Below, piece by piece: positions 35,401 through 43,848 of a stretch of 64,000 nt of DNA. The first letter of the stretch is position 1. Each line of letters starts with the position of its first letter. The notes beneath the pieces were generated by a model, which was not told the origin of the DNA, did not search any database, and saw nothing but the letters and a program-made list of their open reading frames with translations. The translations under genes were made by a program, and so were the position numbers. Source of the stretch: Bacteroidales bacterium (GTDB taxonomy: Bacteria; Bacteroidota; Bacteroidia; Bacteroidales; WCHB1-69); the NCBI GenBank assembly GCA_017651425.1, contig JAGCCZ010000005.1:1-64000 (forward strand). Direction: 5' to 3'.

Positions 35401-36348
35401 ATGATCAGCCGACGTTATCTTAGAACCAAAACCATGCAGGCGCTCTACGCGCACGGGTTCAAGCCTTTCGAGACCGTGGCCGCCGCAGAGGCCAGCCTCG
35501 TACAGACCGTCAGGAACTTCTACCCGCTCTTTTTGTGGCTGTTTTCCATCTTGCCCGAATTAACGTACTACAGGCACAACAAGTTGGAAGACCTCAAGGG
35601 CAAACACAACCCCACCCCGGAGGACCTCAACCCGAACACCAAGTTCGTGGACAACCAGGTGATTGCACAAATAGAACAGAACGTCACCCTGAAAAAGCTG
35701 TTTCCAAAATACCATATCAATTGGTCCGAAGACACCGATTTCATCGTGAAACTCTTCCATATCATCGAGGAGATGGAGGAGTACAAGCGCTATATGGAAA
35801 CGCGCGAAGGCTCTTACGAAGAAGACAAGAAACTGGTCCTTGACATCATCCAGCATGTTTTCTTTGAAGACGAACACATGCGCTGGTTCTTTGGCGAAAA
35901 GGATGTCAACTGGTACGACGACTACGACGAAGCCGTCACCATGCTGTACATGAACATCAGCGACTTCAAACAAAAGAAGGGTGAGGAATGCAAGATTCTG
36001 ACATTGTTCAAAAATCCCACAGACGATGAGAGCTTCTGCCGCAAACTGTTTGTCAAGACTTTGGAAAACGACGACGAATATGAAAAGATCATAGAGTCCA
36101 AAATCCAAAACTGGGAGCTGGACAGGGTGATCGGCATGGACATGCTGCTGATGAAAATGGCCATTTGCGAGCTGACAGAGTTTCCAGAAATCCCCGTCAA
36201 AGTGACGTTGAACGAATACATCGACCTGTCAAAGAACTACTCTTCTGACAAGAGCAAGATTTTCATCAATGGGGTTTTAGATAAAATAATTGTAGATTTG
36301 CGCGACCAGAACAAATTGAACAAGACCGGTCGTGGTTTATTTCAATAA
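35401..36348 (+). CDS. nusB: Transcription antitermination factor NusB (long form)
   Basis: 315-residue NusB, which binds boxA RNA with NusE to suppress termination in rRNA operons. The family hallmarks are RRYLRTKTMQALYAHG at the start and the C-terminal GMDMLLMKMAICELTEFPEI followed by LNEYIDLSKNYSSDKSKIFI with N-G-V-L-D-K-I. Twice the length of proteobacterial NusB because of a charged middle insertion (about residues 45-200), as in other Bacteroidota. Second gene of a five- or six-gene operon. Confidence 0.94.
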   Translation: MISRRYLRTKTMQALYAHGFKPFETVAAAEASLVQTVRNFYPLFLWLFSILPELTYYRHNKLEDLKGKHNPTPEDLNPNTKFVDNQVIAQIEQNVTLKKLFPKYHINWSEDTDFIVKLFHIIEEMEEYKRYMETREGSYEEDKKLVLDIIQHVFFEDEHMRWFFGEKDVNWYDDYDEAVTMLYMNISDFKQKKGEECKILTLFKNPTDDESFCRKLFVKTLENDDEYEKIIESKIQNWELDRVIGMDMLLMKMAICELTEFPEIPVKVTLNEYIDLSKNYSSDKSKIFINGVLDKIIVDLRDQNKLNKTGRGLFQ

Positions 36349-36355
36349 CAAGATT

Positions 36356-36826
36356 ATGAAGAAGTCAACACTATACATCATGGTCATTCTCGGCCTTTTC
36401 GTGGCGGGATCCTGCCACTCCAAGCCCACACAGGAGGGAGATTTCAAGGTGAGCGACGTACACAATCCACAGACAGCGAACGGTCTGTCCAAAAAAGATG
36501 CGGAGAAGATGCCGGTAATCACCTTCGAAAACACCACATACGATTTTGGCGATGTCATTCAGGGCGAACGACTCACTTACTCGTTCAAGTTCAAAAACAC
36601 GGGAAAGTCGAATCTGATCATCTACTCGTCGGAGGCCACTTGCGGCTGCACGACTTCCACGCCGCCCAAAGCGCCCATTCGTCCGGGCGAGTCGGGGGAG
36701 ATCACCGTGACGTTCGATTCCAAGAGTCAAAAAGGCAAGGTCACCAAGCGTATTCTGGTGGCAGCCAACACCTATCCGACCGAGAACATCCTGACCATCA
36801 CTGCGAACGTATCGGTTCCCAAATAA
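36356..36826 (+). CDS. DUF1573 lipoprotein
   Basis: 156-residue lipoprotein with lipobox VAGSC at about residue 21 and a DUF1573 Ig-like domain (about 55-150): YDFGDVIQGERLTYSFKF, FKNTGKSNLIIYSSEATCGC and RPGESGEITVTFDSK. The domain is found next to nusB and yajC in many Bacteroidota; function unknown. ATG 36356 is chosen over the upstream in-frame ATG because it gives the signal peptide and clears the nusB stop by 7 bases. Confidence 0.92.
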   Translation: MKKSTLYIMVILGLFVAGSCHSKPTQEGDFKVSDVHNPQTANGLSKKDAEKMPVITFENTTYDFGDVIQGERLTYSFKFKNTGKSNLIIYSSEATCGCTTSTPPKAPIRPGESGEITVTFDSKSQKGKVTKRILVAANTYPTENILTITANVSVPK

Positions 36827-36859
36827 GCAAATACATTACTAATTTAAAATAACTCTATT

Positions 36860-37210
36860 ATGAATCAACTGTTTACACTATTGCAGGCCGCACCGGCCGC
36901 AGCTCCCAAGGGTGGCGGAAGCATGACCCTGATTTTCATCCTGCTCATCATCCTCATTTTCTATTTCTTCATGATCAGACCGCAACAGAAGAGACAGAAA
37001 CAGGTGGAAGAGTTCCGCAAAAATCTTCAAAAAGGTGACAAAGTGACCACCGTTGGCGGCATTCACGGCAAGATCCGCGAAGTCAAGGAGACCACTTTTG
37101 TCATCGAAATCGCCCATGATGTCTGCATAGAGATCGAGAAGGCCGCTATCAACGTGGACGAGAGCCAGACCAAGGCTCAAGCCAGCAAAGATAATTCCGA
37201 AAATCAATAG
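36860..37210 (+). CDS. yajC: Preprotein translocase subunit YajC
   Basis: 116-residue accessory subunit of the SecDF-YajC complex at the inner membrane. One membrane segment (LIFILLIILIFYFFMIRPQQ) followed by the family core KRQKQVEEFRKNLQKGDKVT and TVGGIHGKIREV. Normal length. In operon between DUF1573 and the YbbR-like gene. Confidence 0.96.
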   Translation: MNQLFTLLQAAPAAAPKGGGSMTLIFILLIILIFYFFMIRPQQKRQKQVEEFRKNLQKGDKVTTVGGIHGKIREVKETTFVIEIAHDVCIEIEKAAINVDESQTKAQASKDNSENQ

Positions 37211-37215
37211 AAAAG

Positions 37216-37626
37216 ATGTCCGCGAATCGTCCGAAACTCAAGTTGCCCTCTTTTGCCTTCCTGGTCTGCCTGGCCATCGCCGCTGCAGGCTGGGTCATTG
37301 TCACCTTTTCCAAAGATTATCGCGTGACCATGGATTACAAGATCCGGTGCTATAATCTTCCCGAAGGCAAAAAAAGCGTGACCGTTTCGGACTCCGTCAT
37401 CTCACTGACATTCAACCAGAAAGGCCTCCGATACCTGATGAAACCCTTTTCCGACAAGGAAAAAGTGGTCTATATCTCGGTCTCCGACCTGATAAAGCCC
37501 AAGAACAAGGTGACTGTTTATACCTTTTCCAATCGCGACATGCGCGAGTATCTCATACACAACACCTTCGGCTCTGAGTTGGTGGCGGTGGAGGCACCAG
37601 AAGTGATCACCTTCTATGTGCGTTAA
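37216..37626 (+). CDS. YbbR-like domain membrane protein
   Basis: 136-residue protein with one N-terminal membrane segment (LPSFAFLVCLAIAAAGWVIV) and a single YbbR-like domain (about 40-136: YKIRCYNLPEGKKSVTVSDS and LTFNQKGLRYLMK). YbbR proteins elsewhere (CdaR) regulate di-adenylate cyclase, but no cdaA is adjacent, so that role is not claimed. Starts 5 bases after yajC and overlaps coaE by 11 bases; the yajC-YbbR-coaE order is conserved in the phylum. Confidence 0.78.
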   Translation: MSANRPKLKLPSFAFLVCLAIAAAGWVIVTFSKDYRVTMDYKIRCYNLPEGKKSVTVSDSVISLTFNQKGLRYLMKPFSDKEKVVYISVSDLIKPKNKVTVYTFSNRDMREYLIHNTFGSELVAVEAPEVITFYVR

Positions 37627-38182
37627 AAAATGCAAAATAGCCCTCACGGGCGGTATAGGAACCGGGAAGACCTATCTCTCGCGCCATTTTGTGGAGATGG
37701 GTATTCCCGTTTTTTATGCAGATGTGGAGGCCAAGAAACTCTATCAAGAACCGGCCTTCATAGCCACCCTATGCGACACTTTTGGACAAGGGATGCTGCA
37801 GGCTGACGGCACGGTAGATCTGCGCAAAATGGGCGCAATGGTGTTTGCCGATGAGGAAAAACTGCAAATCTTGAACAAGCTGATCCATCCCCGGGTGATG
37901 CAGATGTTCGAGGAGTGGGCAGCACAACAATCTTCAACTGCCGTAATCATGGAGACAGCCATTGTCTATGAGGCCAATCTTACCGGGTATTTCGACAAAA
38001 TTATCGTGGCGGACGCTCCCTTGGAGCTGCGCATCCGCCGTATTCAGCAGCGCGACCCCCATCTCACGCGGGAGGATATCCTGCAACGGATAGCGCGCCA
38101 AATGCCGCAGGAGGAGAAATGCTCGCGGGCCGACCTGGTGATCTGCACAGGGGAGACCTATCAGGAGGCGATTGGCTGTTAG
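37616..38182 (+). CDS. coaE: Dephospho-CoA kinase, C-terminus apparently reset by a repeat element
   Basis: 188-residue kinase for the last step of CoA synthesis. The P-loop ALTGGIGTGKTYLS lies at residues 9-22, followed by IPVFYADVEAKKLY, NKLIHPRVM and RIQQRDPHLTREDILQRIARQM. After SRADLVICTGETYQEA the reading frame enters the heptamer array at 38172 and ends at I-G-C-stop; the stop TAG lies inside the repeat. CoaE proteins usually continue 10-20 residues past this point, so the last helix may be lost. The catalytic core is intact, so it is probably functional. Confidence 0.93.
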   Translation: MCVKKCKIALTGGIGTGKTYLSRHFVEMGIPVFYADVEAKKLYQEPAFIATLCDTFGQGMLQADGTVDLRKMGAMVFADEEKLQILNKLIHPRVMQMFEEWAAQQSSTAVIMETAIVYEANLTGYFDKIIVADAPLELRIRRIQQRDPHLTREDILQRIARQMPQEEKCSRADLVICTGETYQEAIGC

Positions 38183-38415
38183 CCGTTGGCCGTTAGTTGC
38201 AAGGGATTCCGCTCAACGCTGGAGCGTTTCGCGGAATGGTGCAGCGAAAGCGGCGGGAAAAAAGAGAGCGGCGGCAGAAAGGGATATCTGTTAGGCACGC
38301 TCCGTGTGCCGCCGCTCATTCCCTCCCTCCCCGTTGGGCACCACCATTCCGCCGCGAACGAAGTGGGCGGCGGAATCCCGAGATATATTAGCTAATAGCC
38401 AACAGCCAATTACTC
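38172..38415. repeat. Composite palindromic element flanked by heptamer arrays
   Basis: The gap between convergent coaE and dtd is one nested inverted repeat. Heptamers TTGGCTG, TTAGCCG, TTGGCCG, TTAGTTG (38172-38199) mirror TTAGCTA, ATAGCCA, ACAGCCA (38388-38408). Inside are GGGATTCCGC (38203) with GCGGAATCCC (38370), GCGGAATGGTG (38231) with CACCATTCCGC (38342), and GAGCGGCGGCA (38266) with TGCCGCCGCTC (38307). No convincing gene lies within. It resembles a MITE- or REP-like element that could also act as a two-way terminator. Confidence 0.75.
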
Positions 38416-38862
38416 TTTCAATTTCGAATCAATAATGATGGTAACCGGTCCGTCGTTGACTAATTGCACCTGCATATTGGCGCCAAAAACTCCTTTTTGG
38501 ACAATTTTCCCGCAATTTTCTGCCAAAAGGTCGCAGTATTTTTCATAGAGCGGCACAGCCAATTCGTGGCCGGCGGCGCGGATATAGGCTGGCCGGTTGC
38601 CTTTGCGGGTGGATGCCGTGAGGGTGAACTGCGACACGGCCAGCAGCTCGCCAGACACGTCTTTGACGGAGAGGTTCATCACCCCGTTTTCATCGTCGAA
38701 AATGCGCAGGTTAGTGGTCTTGGCGGCTAACCAGACGGCGTCGGCCTCGCTGTCGCCGTTCTCCACCCCAACCAAGATGAGCAGTCCTGGCCCAATGGCG
38801 GACACAGTATTGCCTTCGATGGTCACGGAGGCAGAAATTACACGTTGAATGACGATACGCAT
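38410..38862 (-). CDS. dtd: D-aminoacyl-tRNA deacylase
   Basis: 150-residue DTD, which removes D-amino acids (and glycine mischarged on tRNA-Ala) from tRNA. Family segments: [16 protein letters not shown] at the start, the SQFTL motif ([12 protein letters not shown]) and the Gly-cis-Pro motif in [11 protein letters not shown]. Normal length. The stop codon touches the composite repeat element; the upstream side carries heptamer and octamer arrays. Confidence 0.97.
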   Translation of the reverse strand: MRIVIQRVISASVTIEGNTVSAIGPGLLILVGVENGDSEADAVWLAAKTTNLRIFDDENGVMNLSVKDVSGELLAVSQFTLTASTRKGNRPAYIRAAGHELAVPLYEKYCDLLAENCGKIVQKGVFGANMQVQLVNDGPVTIIIDSKLKE

Positions 38863-38866
38863 TGTT

Positions 38867-38901
38867 AGTGAACAGTGATCAGTGATTAGTGAACAGTGAA
38901 T
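38867..38901. repeat. Heptamer tandem array AGTGAwY
   Basis: Five 7-base units (AGTGAAC, AGTGATC, AGTGATT, AGTGAAC, AGTGAAT) directly upstream of the dtd start, between dtd and menA. Confidence 0.7.
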
Positions 38902-38919
38902 TGAATTATTTCCTTTTAA

Positions 38920-38959
38920 TTTCTTAGTTTCTTAATTTCTTAGTTTCTTAATTTCTCAC
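38920..38959. repeat. Octamer tandem array on the menA stop codon
   Basis: Five 8-base units alternating TTTCTTAG and TTTCTTAA, the last degenerate (TTTCTCAC) and containing the menA TGA stop (38956-38958). Same family as 6143-6174. Confidence 0.7.
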
Positions 38960-39846
38960 AGCCCCCACTGAATCACACTCAATATTACATACAGTATATT
39001 AAGCAGCAGGGCGCCTAAGAGGCATTGGTTGTATTGGGCTCCTTGGGCGCGGCGGGTAAGGTAGTAAAGCAGCAAGGCTGGAAGGATGATGAGCATCGGG
39101 AGGCTCCACCCGAAGGCCAAGTAGGCCATTACGGGCATCAGCAGGATGACCATCAGCATCCCGATTTCGCCGGCGCGCTTGCCGAAGCGCACGGGGAAGG
39201 TGCGCTTGCCCACCTCGCGGTCATCGTTGATATCGCGCAGATTGTTGGCAATCAGCACACACATAGAACAGAGACCGCACACACCGCCCGCCCAGAAGGA
39301 GGTCATTGAGAAGGTGTGCGTCTGCAGATAGGTGGTGCCCGTGGAGGCGATTACCCCGTAGTATAGGAACACGAAGATGTCGGCGATGCCTAAATAGGAG
39401 AGCGAGTGGTCGGTGGCGGTGTAGAGCCAAGCGAACAGCAATGAGGTAAGCCCAATAAGGAGGATGGGGAGACAGTACACCCAGTTGAAGGTGACCAGAC
39501 ACTCGTGCCGCACGTAACCGGAATGAACCAGCAGGATGGCCCCTGTAATCACAGCGATGGCCAGTGTGACGAGGATGGCGCGCCGGACTTGGACGATAGA
39601 AACTTCGCCTTCGGCCAGGGCGCGCTTGAAGCCCTCGCGTCCGGCTTTGTCGGCTCCGCGCTTGAAATCGTAGTAGTCGTTGATGAGATTCGACATTGCC
39701 TGCAGCGACATCGCACAAATGGCGGTGCAGATGCCGATGGGCACGTTTACGGTGGTGCTCACGAGCAGACCGACGAGCACCGGGCAGAGAGAGGCAAACA
39801 GGGAATGGGCGCGGATGACGCGGAGCCAGAAGAGGATAGTTTTCAT
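38956..39846 (-). CDS. menA: 1,4-dihydroxy-2-naphthoate polyprenyltransferase
   Basis: 296-residue inner-membrane UbiA-family prenyltransferase of menaquinone synthesis. About eight or nine membrane segments. First Asp motif in NLINDYYDFKRGADKAGR, second in NNLRDINDDREVGKRTFPVR. Its start overlaps the menG stop by 4 bases, so menG and menA are one transcript. Confidence 0.94.
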   Translation of the reverse strand: MKTILFWLRVIRAHSLFASLCPVLVGLLVSTTVNVPIGICTAICAMSLQAMSNLINDYYDFKRGADKAGREGFKRALAEGEVSIVQVRRAILVTLAIAVITGAILLVHSGYVRHECLVTFNWVYCLPILLIGLTSLLFAWLYTATDHSLSYLGIADIFVFLYYGVIASTGTTYLQTHTFSMTSFWAGGVCGLCSMCVLIANNLRDINDDREVGKRTFPVRFGKRAGEIGMLMVILLMPVMAYLAFGWSLPMLIILPALLLYYLTRRAQGAQYNQCLLGALLLNILYVILSVIQWGL

Positions 39847-40562
39847 TTTTGGGCTAAATAAAGGATTGTGATGCCGAAGGTCATCGGGTGGAAGGAGACG
39901 TTGCGGAAACCGGCAGCGCGAAGCTTTTCAGCCATTGCCTCGCCCCACACGAACGCCTTGACACTGCGGTTGAGGTAGTCGTAGGCGGTGGGGTCTTTGC
40001 TGACCGTCCGTCCGATGGCGGGCATTATTTTGGTAAAATAGAAATCGTAGAAAAAACGGATGATTTTGTTGTCGGGATAGGAAAATTCGAGGATGAGCAG
40101 TTGTCCCTTCTCGCGGAGCACGCGGTGCATCTCCTGCAGTCCGCGCTCGAGGTCAGAGAAATTGCGGACACCGTAAGCGCAAGTCACAGCATCAAAATAA
40201 CCGTCAGGGTTTGAGAGTTCGAGGGCGCTGCCCTGTTGGAGTGTGATGCGGGAGGCGAGATCTGCTTTCCGGATCTTTTCGTCGCCTAAGCGTAGCATCT
40301 CCTCGGAGAGGTCTATGCCGGTGACGTGCCGGGCTTTGTTCTGACGCACGATTTCAATGGCGAGGTCGGCGGTGCCCACAGCCACGTCAAGGGCCTTGTC
40401 GCACGGCGTAAGCTTGCGCACGGCACGCCTGCGCCACCGGCGGTCGGTATTGAGCGAGAGCAGGTGGTTGAGCCGGTCGTAGGTACCTGCGATGCAGTTG
40501 AAGAGGTGACTTATATCAGTAATGCCGCCCTTGACACACCAATCATTTTTCTCATTTGGCAT
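39843..40562 (-). CDS. menG: Demethylmenaquinone methyltransferase (UbiE/MenG)
   Basis: Class I SAM-dependent methyltransferase (about 239 residues) for the last step of menaquinone synthesis. LFNCIAGTYDRLNHLLSLNT is the UbiE opening, DVAVGTADLAIEIV is motif I (usually GTGD; here GTAD), with VTCAYGVRNFSDLERGLQEM and PAIGRTVSKDPTAYDYL later. ATG 40562 is chosen: it overlaps the upstream gene by 11 bases and fits the family start better than the ATG at 40598. Confidence 0.93.
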   Translation of the reverse strand: MPNEKNDWCVKGGITDISHLFNCIAGTYDRLNHLLSLNTDRRWRRRAVRKLTPCDKALDVAVGTADLAIEIVRQNKARHVTGIDLSEEMLRLGDEKIRKADLASRITLQQGSALELSNPDGYFDAVTCAYGVRNFSDLERGLQEMHRVLREKGQLLILEFSYPDNKIIRFFYDFYFTKIMPAIGRTVSKDPTAYDYLNRSVKAFVWGEAMAEKLRAAGFRNVSFHPMTFGITILYLAQK

Positions 40563-42066
40563 AGTATCCTCCCGTCTTGTCTGAATCTCGATGCTCAATC
40601 AAGCCTTCTTTTATAAGAATGGCAATATGTCGGTCGATTGTAGGAATGCTCTTCCCTGAAATATCGGAAATGCCTTTACGCTGGATACCAGGATTTAAGC
40701 GAATAATTGTGTATGTAGTCTTTACGCTATCATTTAGTGTATCATTTCGACTATCATTTACCCTATCATTTCGACTATCATTTACCTTATCATTTGCATC
40801 ACTATTTCTCTTATTAGGTGTTGGAAGTATCAGCTCCACTTCATCAACTTCAATCTTGTTTTTCAGTTCTGGCTGGCCCCATTGGGAATCTTTCCAAGCG
40901 GATATGATGGTTGGGAAACCTGAACCGACGTTCTCTCCGTAACCAATCATCCGGAGCATATTCTGAATTCTCGGATTACGAGCCTTTGAGTTACCGCCTT
41001 CGTATATCATCTTGATAGGCAGTTTCAGCAGACCCGGATTACGAAAACACAATCGGTCATCGTGCTTTTCAACTCGTAGTATTCCAGCATCCATTAGCAA
41101 GTCAGAGTGTATGATTGCATTTGTAAAGGCTTCTCTGACGGCTTTGTGTTGTGGAGTGTCATCCACTCGCTGAATGCCTTCCATCCGGAACGGTCTCGGA
41201 AGGTCTGCCGTGACTTTAGGTATCACTCTGCTAAAGAACTGGTAGAGGTTGTTTTCCCAACGGCCATCGTAAGTCAGTCTATCACTATAACGCTCTTCAC
41301 CGATGAGGTTGCAAAAATCTATGTAGTCCATACGGAAATTGGCAAAACGTTCTTGCACAGACAATCCCTTGCCGAACATCATCAGGCCTGCCATTGTAAG
41401 ACCTTCTTTGCCCGTTGCCCTGTCAATGATATAGCCACCAAGATTTTTAAGAAACGTTTTGTCATCAACATCATTCCACACATGTCCCTCATTCCTGTAT
41501 TGGAATAGGGTACGATAACGGTGCAGTGTATCTATGTCTATGTCATTCATATCATAGTGCTCCAACAACATACCGTCGTTGCCATCCTCAAATGAGTCTC
41601 GTATCATCGCCCTTACCTGACGTTCAGTACAATGATAATCGCCTTCGTGGTTTCGTCTGTAGGTTCCTTTATACACATTACCGTTCAGATAAATGGGCTT
41701 TATCCTCCAATCCGCTTGTGGCACATGGATACACACTATCTGCACATTGTTTATCTCGACCACATCCACATCTCTACCATTAAGGATATTTTCATTTACC
41801 TTATCACTGTTGATGGTGTTCCAGAAGTCATTGACAATTTTCTGTGCATCATCGACACCCATAATTTTGAAGCGTTTTGTTTCATCGGATTCTTTCTTGT
41901 TTTCCTCAATGCCCAGCAGAATCACTCCACCAATAGTATTGGCAAATGCAGAGTATGTTTCCCAAACAGATTTTGGAACCTCGGATTTTGCACGTTTGCA
42001 TTCCAACGTCACACACTCACCATTCAGCAACATTTCTTTTATTCCGTTCTCGTTCATATCATTCAA
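40552..42066 (-). CDS. AlbA_2/Schlafen-type ATP-binding protein with winged-helix end
   Basis: 504-residue protein with an N-terminal AlbA_2 (Schlafen-like) domain (about 15-130: LECKRAKSEVPKSVWETYSA, GGVILLGIEENKKES), a GHKL-type ATP-binding region (HKAVREAFTNAIIHSD, NPGLLKLPIKMIYEGG, GYGENVGSGFPTII) and a C-terminal winged helix (GISDISGKSIPTIDRHIAIL). A linker of N-D-x-x repeats is encoded by six 12-base units. Such proteins are annotated as transcriptional regulators or defence-related. The gene looks more A/T-rich than its neighbours and splits a menaquinone/guaA neighbourhood, suggesting acquisition. Confidence 0.85.
   Translation of the reverse strand: MNDMNENGIKEMLLNGECVTLECKRAKSEVPKSVWETYSAFANTIGGVILLGIEENKKESDETKRFKIMGVDDAQKIVNDFWNTINSDKVNENILNGRDVDVVEINNVQIVCIHVPQADWRIKPIYLNGNVYKGTYRRNHEGDYHCTERQVRAMIRDSFEDGNDGMLLEHYDMNDIDIDTLHRYRTLFQYRNEGHVWNDVDDKTFLKNLGGYIIDRATGKEGLTMAGLMMFGKGLSVQERFANFRMDYIDFCNLIGEERYSDRLTYDGRWENNLYQFFSRVIPKVTADLPRPFRMEGIQRVDDTPQHKAVREAFTNAIIHSDLLMDAGILRVEKHDDRLCFRNPGLLKLPIKMIYEGGNSKARNPRIQNMLRMIGYGENVGSGFPTIISAWKDSQWGQPELKNKIEVDEVELILPTPNKRNSDANDKVNDSRNDRVNDSRNDTLNDSVKTTYTIIRLNPGIQRKGISDISGKSIPTIDRHIAILIKEGLIEHRDSDKTGGYYAK
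40728..40799. repeat. 12-base tandem repeat inside the ATP-binding protein gene
   Basis: Six units of TATCATTTnnnn at exact 12-base steps (40728, 40740, 40752, 40764, 40776, 40788). On the minus strand they encode the tetrapeptide N-D-x-x six times in the linker before the winged helix. Copy number can change by whole codon blocks without breaking the frame. Confidence 0.85.
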
Positions 42067-42186
42067 AACGTTTTATACACCATAACGTTTGATTTTATTT
42101 AAGGTATCCTTTAAAAACAAACGTATTTGGGACATATCGAACCATTGTTAAGAAAGAAAAGTCATCATCCATTTTTGCCTCGAAAC

Positions 42187-43791
42187 CTATTCCCATTCGA
42201 TCGTGGCGGGCGGTTTGGAGCTGATGTCGTAGCAGACGCGGTTGACGCCCTTGACCTTGTTGATGATGTCATTGGAGATCTTGGCCATAAAGTCGTAGGG
42301 CAGATGGGCCCAGTCGGCGGTCATGGCATCGGTGCTGGTGACAGCACGCAGGGCCACGGCACGCTCGTAGGTGCGCTCGTCACCCATCACGCCCACACTC
42401 TTGATGGGCAGCAGGATGACGCCGGCCTGCCAGATCTGGTCGTAGAGGGAGACCTCAATCTCGCCATTGCTCATATTGGCGGGCACACCGGCGGCCAGCA
42501 CTTTGCGAGCCTCCTCGCCAGAGAGTTTCACCTTCCAGTCGCGCAGTCCTTGGATGAAGATGTCGTCGGCATCCTGGAGGATGCGCACCTTGTCGCGGGT
42601 GATGTCGCCGAGAATGCGCACGGCGAGGCCGGGGCCGGGGAAGGGATGGCGGGTGATGAGATGCTCGGGCATGCCTAACTGGCGTCCCACGCGGCGCACC
42701 TCGTCCTTGAAGAGCCATTTCAGCGGCTCGCAGAGCTGGAGGTGCATCTTCTCGGGCAGTCCGCCCACATTATGGTGGCTCTTGATCACCATTCCGGTAA
42801 TGCTGAGGCTTTCGATGCGGTCGGGGTAGATGGTGCCCTGTGCCAGCCATTTAGCATCGGTGATCTTCTGGGCCTCGGCGTTGAACACGTCGATGAAGCC
42901 GGCACCGATGATCTTGCGCTTGCGTTCGGGTTCGGTGACGCCCTCCAGCTCACGGAAGAACTTCTCGCTGGCATCGACCCCAATGACGTTGAGACCGAGC
43001 CCCTCATAGTCACGCATCACATTTTGGAACTCATTTTTACGCAACAGCCCGTGATCCACAAAGATGCAGGTGAGATTGCTTCCGATGGCCTTATGCAGCA
43101 ACACGGCGCACACGGAGGAATCGACACCGCCGGAGAGACCGAGGATAACGCGGTCGTTGCCGATCTGCTCTTTCAGCTCGGCCACGGTGGTCTCCACAAA
43201 AGAAGCGGGGCTCCAGGTCTGGTGGCCGCCGCAGATGCCCACCACAAAGTTCTTGAGCAGCTGCGTGCCCTGCGTGGTGTGGAACACCTCGGGGTGGAAC
43301 TGCACGCCCCACACCTGCTCACCTCCAAACTGGTAGGCAGCAAACTCCACCTTGTCGGTGGAGGCAATCTTGCGGCACTGTTCCGGCAGGCGGGTGATGG
43401 TGTCGCCGTGGCTCATCCAGACCTGCGTGTGCTCGTCAAGGCCGCGCAGCAGCGGATTGTCGTGCTCAAAAGCGGCAAGATTGGCGCGGCCATACTCGCG
43501 GCTACCAGCGGGCTCCACGCGGCCGCCGTTGGTGTGGGCCATATATTGCGCACCGTAGCAGATGCCCAGTATGGGCAGCCGCCCGCGGATGGCGGAGAGG
43601 TCCACCTTGAAGGCCTTCTCGTCATAGACGCTGAAGGGCGAGCCGCTGAGGATGACGCCGATGACATCGGGATCGTCATGCGGGAACTTGTTGTAAGGCA
43701 CTATTTCACAGAACATGTCTAACTCGCGAACACGCCGTCCGATGAGCTGCGTGGTCTGGGAGCCGAAGTCGAGAATGATGATTTTTTCCAT
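42187..43791 (-). CDS. guaA: GMP synthase (glutamine-hydrolysing)
   Basis: 534-residue enzyme converting XMP to GMP. Class I glutamine amidotransferase domain (about 1-200): Cys in [12 protein letters not shown], His and Glu in [13 protein letters not shown]-pyrophosphatase P-loop [16 protein letters not shown] at about 225. C-terminal dimerisation domain ending in PPATIEWE. Full length. Own promoter 27 bases upstream. Confidence 0.97.
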   Translation of the reverse strand: MEKIIILDFGSQTTQLIGRRVRELDMFCEIVPYNKFPHDDPDVIGVILSGSPFSVYDEKAFKVDLSAIRGRLPILGICYGAQYMAHTNGGRVEPAGSREYGRANLAAFEHDNPLLRGLDEHTQVWMSHGDTITRLPEQCRKIASTDKVEFAAYQFGGEQVWGVQFHPEVFHTTQGTQLLKNFVVGICGGHQTWSPASFVETTVAELKEQIGNDRVILGLSGGVDSSVCAVLLHKAIGSNLTCIFVDHGLLRKNEFQNVMRDYEGLGLNVIGVDASEKFFRELEGVTEPERKRKIIGAGFIDVFNAEAQKITDAKWLAQGTIYPDRIESLSITGMVIKSHHNVGGLPEKMHLQLCEPLKWLFKDEVRRVGRQLGMPEHLITRHPFPGPGLAVRILGDITRDKVRILQDADDIFIQGLRDWKVKLSGEEARKVLAAGVPANMSNGEIEVSLYDQIWQAGVILLPIKSVGVMGDERTYERAVALRAVTSTDAMTADWAHLPYDFMAKISNDIINKVKGVNRVCYDISSKPPATIEWE

Positions 43792-43817
43792 ATAAGTTGT
43801 TACGATAAAAGAGGGTG

Positions 43818-43825
43818 CAAATGTA
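43818..43825 (-). promoter_or_regulatory. Promoter -7 element for guaA
   Basis: TACATTTG on the minus strand followed by CACCC, 26 bases before the start codon. Confidence 0.6.
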
Positions 43826-43848
43826 TCAAAAATCCCGTTATAGGGCTA

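Noticed and set aside
38186-38395. Small open frames of 64-69 residues between coaE and dtd
   Set aside because: They lie entirely in the nested palindromic element, differ in frame, and encode low-complexity peptides.
40728-40799. Regular repeats that could be taken for a small CRISPR array
   Set aside because: Period is only 12 bases with 8 conserved, all inside a reading frame as N-D-x-x codons; no spacers and no cas genes.
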